From Candidatus Pelagibacter sp. (GTDB taxonomy: Bacteria; Pseudomonadota; Alphaproteobacteria; Pelagibacterales; Pelagibacteraceae), in contig JAOHFJ010000019.1 of assembly GCA_028097945.1 (NCBI GenBank), positions 1 to 11,597 of the forward strand: 11,597 bases of DNA. Reading direction: 5' to 3'. Below the pieces are notes generated by a model that saw only the letters and a list, made by a program, of their open reading frames with translations, was not told the origin of the DNA and made no database searches. Position 1 is the stretch's first letter. Each line of letters starts with the position of its first letter. The position numbers and the translations under genes were made by a program. Of the stretch, positions 6,962 through 11,597 are shown piece after piece.

Positions 6962-7743
6962 GCAGCACTCACTATTTTGTTTTTAAACTCTTCAGCTAAT
7001 TTAAAATAAGATTTACTTCCAACGCAGCTTTTATCGTAGATAACACAAGGCAAGCCGTGGGATGGGGCTTCAGACAATCTTACATTTCTTTGAATGACAG
7101 TTTTATATACTTTGTCTTTAAAATAATTTCTTGCTTCCTTGTCTACTTCCGATGAGAGTTTGTTCCTTTTATCAAACATAGTTAAAAGTATACCTCTTAT
7201 CGAAAGTGCAGGATTAAGATTTTCTTTTATTCTATCAATTGTTTTAACTAACTGTGTAATTCCTTCCAAAGCAAAGAACTCAGTTTGCAAAGGAACTAAT
7301 AGCTCGTCCGATGCCACCAATGACATGATAGTGAGCAAGCTTAAAGAGGGCGGACAATCTATAAATATGTTGTCATACTTTTTTAGTAATCCTAATTTTT
7401 CTGATGTTAGTATTTCTTTTAAAACGAATGCTCTCTTAGAATCGTTTGCAGTTTCAACTTCTAAACCAGATAAGTTTACATGCGATCCTACGATATCTAA
7501 ATTTTGTATATTAGTTTTTTGTATTGCTTGCCCAAGGCTAATTTTTTTAATCAATAAATTGTAAATATTTTTTTCTTCATCACTATTACTTTTGCCGAAC
7601 CCTGTTGTTGCGTTTCCCTGTGGATCTAAGTCAATAACAAGATTTGATTGACCCAAAATGGACAGTGAAGCAGCTAAGTTAATGACCGTTGTTGTTTTTC
7701 CTACTCCACCTTTTTGATTAATCACCGAGATTGTTGTCGTCAT
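6958..7743 (-). CDS. parA: Chromosome partitioning ATPase ParA
   Basis: ParA is a nucleoid-binding P-loop ATPase that forms the gradient along which ParB-parS complexes move. This 261-residue protein begins at once with the deviant Walker A motif KGGVGKTT (11-18, with signature Lys 11 and Lys 16). It continues with DLDPQGN (38-44, Walker A') and FIDCPPS (127-133, Walker B with Asp 129). The later TEFFALEG and RLSEAPSHG segments are typical of chromosomal Soj/ParA, as is the lack of the N-terminal extension seen in plasmid type Ia proteins. Its ATG overlaps the rsmG stop by 4 nt (ATGA) and its TGA overlaps the parB start by 4 nt, so expression is coupled in both directions. Confidence 0.96.
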   Translation of the reverse strand: MTTTISVINQKGGVGKTTTVINLAASLSILGQSNLVIDLDPQGNATTGFGKSNSDEEKNIYNLLIKKISLGQAIQKTNIQNLDIVGSHVNLSGLEVETANDSKRAFVLKEILTSEKLGLLKKYDNIFIDCPPSLSLLTIMSLVASDELLVPLQTEFFALEGITQLVKTIDRIKENLNPALSIRGILLTMFDKRNKLSSEVDKEARNYFKDKVYKTVIQRNVRLSEAPSHGLPCVIYDKSCVGSKSYFKLAEEFKNKIVSAA

Positions 7744-8357
7744 TTTTTAAAATCGACTATAATTATTTTAGAGTCTACATTAGTTATACTATTTTCAAGT
7801 TTATAATCGTATTTTTCCTTATTGAAAGCTTTTTTTAAATCTTTCTGTGCGTTTTGACCCTTTAAAATTATCAATTTATGGGACTTTTTGGCTATTTCAC
7901 GTGAAACTTGTATTATTGCTTCCAATTTTTTAAAAGCTCTGCTAACTATATAGTCTGAATCAATAAAATCTTCATAGACATTGCCAAATATTTCGACTTT
8001 TATAGATAATTTATTGCTTATATCCTTCAAAAAAGCTCTTTTTACTGGCGATTTTTCATATAACTTCACGTGAAAGTCTTTACTCTCATTAAAAAAAGCT
8101 AAAATCAAGCCTGGAAAACCAGCACCAGAGCCCAAATCTGACAAAGAGCCTTTTGAAAAGTCAATAAATTTAACTAGCTGAGCAGAATCAAGAACATGTC
8201 TATGCCAAATAACATTTTCAGTATTTTTTGAAATGAAATTGTGCTTTTTATTGACCCTGAGCAATTCATTTATAAACATTTTAATGTTAGATATAGATTT
8301 AGAGCTATAGTTAAGCTGATTTTGTAGAATATTTATGACTTCATGGTCCTGCATCAC
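7740..8357 (-). CDS. rsmG: 16S rRNA (guanine-527-N7)-methyltransferase
   Basis: RsmG (older name GidB) methylates N7 of G527 in the 530 loop of 16S rRNA using S-adenosylmethionine. At 205 residues it is full length (E. coli 207). NFISKN (40-45) and [11 protein letters not shown] (51-61) are followed by the SAM-binding [10 protein letters not shown] (74-83), then [14 protein letters not shown] (97-110), DYIVSRAF (135-142) and LILKGQ (163-168), all family landmarks in order. The start is ambiguous: GTG at 8357-8355 overlaps the mnmG stop as GTGA, and the very next codon is ATG (8354-8352), overlapping as TGATG and giving 204 residues. The ATG may be the real start. The coding sequence carries two CACGTG-centred palindromes that look like parS sites. 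Confidence 0.95.
   Translation of the reverse strand: MMQDHEVINILQNQLNYSSKSISNIKMFINELLRVNKKHNFISKNTENVIWHRHVLDSAQLVKFIDFSKGSLSDLGSGAGFPGLILAFFNESKDFHVKLYEKSPVKRAFLKDISNKLSIKVEIFGNVYEDFIDSDYIVSRAFKKLEAIIQVSREIAKKSHKLIILKGQNAQKDLKKAFNKEKYDYKLENSITNVDSKIIIVDFKK
7893..7908. other. parS: parS-like ParB binding site inside rsmG
   Basis: TATTTCACGTGAAACT matches the bacterial chromosomal parS consensus TGTTTCACGTGAAACA at 14 of 16 positions, including the full 12-bp inner palindrome TTTCACGTGAAA. It lies in rsmG codons for Q-V-S-R-E (about 150-154), 150 bp upstream of the parA start. By established knowledge parS sites cluster near the replication origin and are often beside or inside parAB and its neighbours. 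The match is far better than chance would give in DNA this AT-rich. Binding itself is inferred. Confidence 0.9.
8062..8077. other. Second, weaker parS-like site inside rsmG
   Basis: The 16-mer AACTTCACGTGAAAGT shares 11 of 16 positions with parS, including the perfect 10-bp centre TTCACGTGAA. It is centred 169 bp from the better site. It encodes F-H-V-K (about 95-98) with three consecutive codons ending in C or G (CAC GTG AAG), unusual in so AT-rich a gene. That hints the DNA sequence itself is constrained. It could be a low-affinity ParB site or coincidence. Confidence 0.45.
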
Positions 8358-10222
8358 GCAGTAGCTTTAAATTTAAGCTTCTTAATGTGTGATAAAAGTA
8401 TTATAATTGCTGCGGGAGTAATCCCATCTATTCTAATAGCCTGACCAAGTGTTTTAGGTTTAATTGAAATCAATTTCGACTTAACCTCATTTGATAAACC
8501 GCTTAATTTTTCATAATTTAAATTCTCAGGGATCATTACAGACTCGTCTCTCTTAAAAGATTTTATATCTCTCTCTTGTCTTTTCAAATAACCCATGTAG
8601 TGGGCATCTGTTACAACCTGATTTTCTATATGGATAGGAAAGGCTGGTATATCGGTAAATATTTGCCTTATTTTTGCCATATTTACTTTTCGCTGGCCCA
8701 TAACTTCTAAACATGATCTTTTGACTCCATCCATGGCAATTTTAATATCATATTTTTTTGCTTCATTAGGGGTCAAATATTTTGTATCTAAAAAATTATT
8801 GAGTGAAGAAATATTTTTTTTCTTTTCTAAAAAAATTTTTTTTCTTTCAGGTCCTACTAAATCTAAATTTATACCAAGAATTGTTAATCTCTGGTCTGCA
8901 TTGTCAGCTCTTAATGTTAATCTATATTCCGCTCTAGAGGTAAACATACGATAAGGTTCCGTAACGCCTTTGGTTATAAGATCATCAATCATCACTCCAA
9001 TGTAAGATGTTGATCTATCTAAAACGAATTCAGATTTATTTTTTATTTTTAAAGCAGCGTTGATTCCTGCCATCAAACCTTGAGCTGCTGCTTCCTCATA
9101 ACCAGTAGTACCGTTAATTTGTCCTGCTAAGAACAATGACTTAATTTTTTTTGTTTCTAAAGTAGCATTAAGTTCTCTTGGATCCACATAATCGTACTCT
9201 ATTGCATACCCGGCTCGTTTCATCTTAACCTGCTCTAAACCCTTGATTTTAGCTAATATTTTGAGCTGAATCTCTTCTGGGAGAGAAGTAGATATGCCAT
9301 TTGGGTAAATAGTATTGTCTTTTAATCCTTCTGGCTCAAGAAATATTTGATGTTGCTGTTTCTCTTTAAATTTTACAATTTTGTCTTCAATAGATGGGCA
9401 ATAACGTGGACCTACACCTTTAATATTTCCCGAATACATTGCACTACGAGAAATATTATCACTGATGATTTTATGAACTTCGTTATTAGTATAAGTCATT
9501 CCACACTTGATTTGTTTGTTCTCGATTTTGTTCGTTAAGAAAGAGAAATAATAATGATCATCATCAGCTGGCTGCATTTCTAAGTCATCGTAGTTAATTG
9601 TACTACCATCTAGTCTCGGCGGGGTTCCTGTCTTCAATCTTCCTATTTGCATTTTAAATTTTGCTAATTGCTCACTTAAACCTGTAGATGGTTTCTCATC
9701 ATATCTACCTGCTGGTATTTGTGTTTCACCAATATGTATTAATCCATTAAGAAATGTGCCAGTAGTTAAGATTAGTTCTTTAGTTCTTATCTCTTTTCCA
9801 CTTTGACATACAAAACCTATGACTTTATCTCCCTCAAATAAAAATTTAATGACTGGATCAGCTATTACCTCTAAATTTTTATAATTTAGTAAAATCTTCT
9901 GCATATGCTCTTTGTAGAGAGTTCTATCTGACTGAGTACGTGGTCCCTGCACTGCTGGACCTCTGCTTCTATTTAATAATCTGAATTGAATACCTGATTT
10001 ATCAGCTACAACACCCATAACGCCATCTAAAGCATCTATTTCTCTTACAAGATGTCCTTTTCCAAGTCCTCCAATAGCAGGATTGCACGACATCTCACCA
10101 ATTGTTTCTATTTTATGTGTAAAAAGTGCAGTATTTACGCCCATTCTAGCGGATGCTGCTGCTGCCTCACATCCAGCATGTCCACCTCCTATTACTACTA
10201 CATCATAGCTTTGTTTTGTCAT
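8354..10222 (-). CDS. mnmG: tRNA uridine-5-carboxymethylaminomethyl modification enzyme MnmG
   Basis: MnmG (older name GidA) is the FAD- and NADH-using partner of MnmE; together they add the aminomethyl-type group to C5 of the wobble uridine (U34) in certain tRNAs. At 622 residues it is full length (E. coli 629). The dinucleotide-binding motif [11 protein letters not shown] spans 10-20. [17 protein letters not shown] (42-58) carries Cys46, and QGPRTQSDR lies at 92-100. The family signatures [11 protein letters not shown] (271-281, with Cys275) and [17 protein letters not shown] (366-382) are intact, so the enzyme should be active. The C-terminal tRNA-binding helical domain is present, including HYMGYLKRQ. 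It starts 42 nt after mnmE, without a visible Shine-Dalgarno, terminator or convincing promoter in the gap. Its stop overlaps the rsmG start. Confidence 0.97.
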   Translation of the reverse strand: MTKQSYDVVVIGGGHAGCEAAAASARMGVNTALFTHKIETIGEMSCNPAIGGLGKGHLVREIDALDGVMGVVADKSGIQFRLLNRSRGPAVQGPRTQSDRTLYKEHMQKILLNYKNLEVIADPVIKFLFEGDKVIGFVCQSGKEIRTKELILTTGTFLNGLIHIGETQIPAGRYDEKPSTGLSEQLAKFKMQIGRLKTGTPPRLDGSTINYDDLEMQPADDDHYYFSFLTNKIENKQIKCGMTYTNNEVHKIISDNISRSAMYSGNIKGVGPRYCPSIEDKIVKFKEKQQHQIFLEPEGLKDNTIYPNGISTSLPEEIQLKILAKIKGLEQVKMKRAGYAIEYDYVDPRELNATLETKKIKSLFLAGQINGTTGYEEAAAQGLMAGINAALKIKNKSEFVLDRSTSYIGVMIDDLITKGVTEPYRMFTSRAEYRLTLRADNADQRLTILGINLDLVGPERKKIFLEKKKNISSLNNFLDTKYLTPNEAKKYDIKIAMDGVKRSCLEVMGQRKVNMAKIRQIFTDIPAFPIHIENQVVTDAHYMGYLKRQERDIKSFKRDESVMIPENLNYEKLSGLSNEVKSKLISIKPKTLGQAIRIDGITPAAIIILLSHIKKLKFKATA

Positions 10223-10264
10223 GAAATGAATGTAACGCGCAATATTAAGAATACAAGAGGTATT

Positions 10265-11593
10265 TTATTTACCTATGCAGAAGTCTTTAAATATCGATCC
10301 TAGAATTTCCTCAACATCAACTTTACCTACAATACTTCCAAGATGTCGGGTAGCCAATCTTAGATCTTCAGCTGCTAATTCTAAATCTTTATTTTGATCT
10401 TTTTTAAGAAAGTTATCTATTTCTTTTAAGCATTCATTAAGTTTAACTCTATGTCTTTCTCTTGTAATTAAAGCAGTATTATTAGACGTAAATTTTTTAC
10501 TTAATTTTTCTTTAACCTTTTTAATCAAAATATCGATGTTTTTATTTTCTTTAACTGACGCTAACACCGTATCTGCATCAAATTTATGATTTTGCTTATT
10601 CAGCTCATCTGATTTATTCAGCAAAACTATTGTGTCTTTATTGATCATTTTTTTTATTTCACTGTTTATGCTTTTTGAAGAATTATCTATAACAACAATA
10701 TTTAAATCAGCTTCTTTTGATTTTCCTAAAGCTAAAGATATACCTTTTTTTTCAACTTCATTTTTAGCAGCTCTTATGCCTGCGGTATCAGCTAAAATCA
10801 CAGGGTAACCGTCTATATTCAGATATGTTTCGATTACATCTCTTGTAGTTCCAGCTTCATCAGAAACAATAGCGACATCTCTTTTTGCTATCAAATTTAA
10901 AAGAGAAGATTTACCTGCATTGACTTCACCTGTTATTGAAACTCTAAATCCATCTCTTATTTTTTCTCCTATTTTATTGTCTTCAATTATTTTATTAATA
11001 TCTTTATGGATTTTTTTAATAGAGTTTTGTACTTCTTTTAAAACTTTTTCCGGCAAATCATCCTCAGCAAAATCAATTTTAGCTTCGATATAAGATAAAG
11101 ATTTAATTAATTTTTCTCTTAAATCATTATAATAATTTGAAGCATTTCCTTGAACTAATTTAACAGCTTGATCCCTTTGTAACTCTGTCTCTGCATGGAT
11201 TAAATCGCCTATACTTTCAGCTTTTAAAAGATCGATTTTATCGTTTTGAAAAGCTATCTTTGTAAATTCACCAGGTTCAGCTAGTCTGCAATTATCTTGT
11301 TCTGATAGCACCTTTAATAATGCGTTGATAACTGCATTACTGCCATGAACTTGGAACTCGGCTAGATCGTCACCTGTATAGCTATTAGGCCCGGGAAACC
11401 ACAATAGTAGAGCCTCTGGATCTATTATTTTATCGTTTTTAGGGTCATAGAATTTACAGTAATTTACCTCATTAGAATTTATGTCTTTTAATTTCGTTAA
11501 ATTCTTACAAACATTAAGAGTATCATTACCAGAGATTCTTACGATAGCTATCCCTGACGGACCTCTGCCTGATGAAAGAGCATAAATGTTCAT
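10265..11593 (-). CDS. mnmE: tRNA modification GTPase MnmE
   Basis: MnmE (also called TrmE) is the GTPase partner of MnmG in wobble-uridine modification. At 442 residues it is close to full length (E. coli 454). The N-terminal formyl-tetrahydrofolate-binding domain is recognisable by GPSGIAIVRISG (11-22), PGPNSYTGDDLAEFQVHG (67-84) and LAEPGEFTKIAFQNDKIDL (104-122). The G domain is inserted in the helical domain and shows G1 GEVNAGKS (222-229), the TTRD switch (249-252), G3 DTAG (269-272) and G4 NKSD (326-329). The C-terminal motif CIGK is present with the conserved cysteine at 439. The start ATG is 4 nt from the window edge; the frame is still open upstream, so a slightly longer N-terminus cannot be ruled out, but MNIYALSSG already matches the usual family start. 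Confidence 0.96.
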   Translation of the reverse strand: MNIYALSSGRGPSGIAIVRISGNDTLNVCKNLTKLKDINSNEVNYCKFYDPKNDKIIDPEALLLWFPGPNSYTGDDLAEFQVHGSNAVINALLKVLSEQDNCRLAEPGEFTKIAFQNDKIDLLKAESIGDLIHAETELQRDQAVKLVQGNASNYYNDLREKLIKSLSYIEAKIDFAEDDLPEKVLKEVQNSIKKIHKDINKIIEDNKIGEKIRDGFRVSITGEVNAGKSSLLNLIAKRDVAIVSDEAGTTRDVIETYLNIDGYPVILADTAGIRAAKNEVEKKGISLALGKSKEADLNIVVIDNSSKSINSEIKKMINKDTIVLLNKSDELNKQNHKFDADTVLASVKENKNIDILIKKVKEKLSKKFTSNNTALITRERHRVKLNECLKEIDNFLKKDQNKDLELAAEDLRLATRHLGSIVGKVDVEEILGSIFKDFCIGK

Positions 11594-11597
11594 TGAA

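Noticed and set aside
7139..7564. 141-codon plus-strand open frame opposite parA
   Set aside because: It is antisense to the conserved core of ParA, with no recognisable domain and no ribosome binding site; a shadow frame.
10223..10264. A promoter for mnmG in the 42-nt gap after mnmE
   Set aside because: No hexamer pair with sensible spacing could be found; read-through from mnmE explains expression.

Overview
This is a compact, AT-rich stretch of a Gram-negative alphaproteobacterial chromosome. It looks most like the SAR11 clade (Candidatus Pelagibacter and relatives). The reasons are very low GC, lysine/asparagine/isoleucine-rich proteins, near-zero intergenic spacing, many 4-nt gene overlaps, almost no Shine-Dalgarno sequences, and the joined blocks mnmE-mnmG-rsmG-parA-parB and DUF3576-leuS-lptE-holA. 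The lineage call is an inference from composition and gene order, not from a phylogenetic marker search.

Layout. At 1-368 (+) lies the 3' end of a thiamine-phosphate-synthase/TenI-like gene. It converges on a porin gene (388-1431, -), and a bidirectional hairpin terminator sits between them; the first gene's stop codon lies inside that terminator. A 213-bp divergent regulatory region follows (1432-1644). It holds the only clear Shine-Dalgarno sequence noticed in the window, an 18-bp perfect palindrome just upstream of the porin, and a second inverted repeat. From 1645 to 6120 (+) runs a tight operon: a DUF3576 lipoprotein, leuS, lptE and holA. Its last gene overlaps the 3' end of parB by 11 bp, tail to tail. 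From 11593 down to 6110 (-) runs mnmE, mnmG, rsmG, parA and parB; the last four are joined by 4-nt overlaps.

How the genes work together. MnmE and MnmG form the tRNA wobble-uridine modification complex, and RsmG methylates 16S rRNA. ParA and ParB form the chromosome segregation machine. A near-canonical parS site, the expected DNA target of ParB, is embedded in the rsmG coding sequence directly upstream of parAB, with a weaker parS-like site 169 bp away. The plus-strand operon mixes translation (LeuRS), outer-membrane LPS assembly (LptE) and replication (HolA). The porin is the one gene that looks tuned for very high expression.

No new defence, mobile or biosynthetic system is visible. There are no insertion sequences, CRISPR arrays, tRNAs or rRNAs. 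The points most worth following are the intragenic parS pair, the operator-like palindromes at the porin promoter, and the uncharacterised DUF3576 lipoprotein beside lptE.
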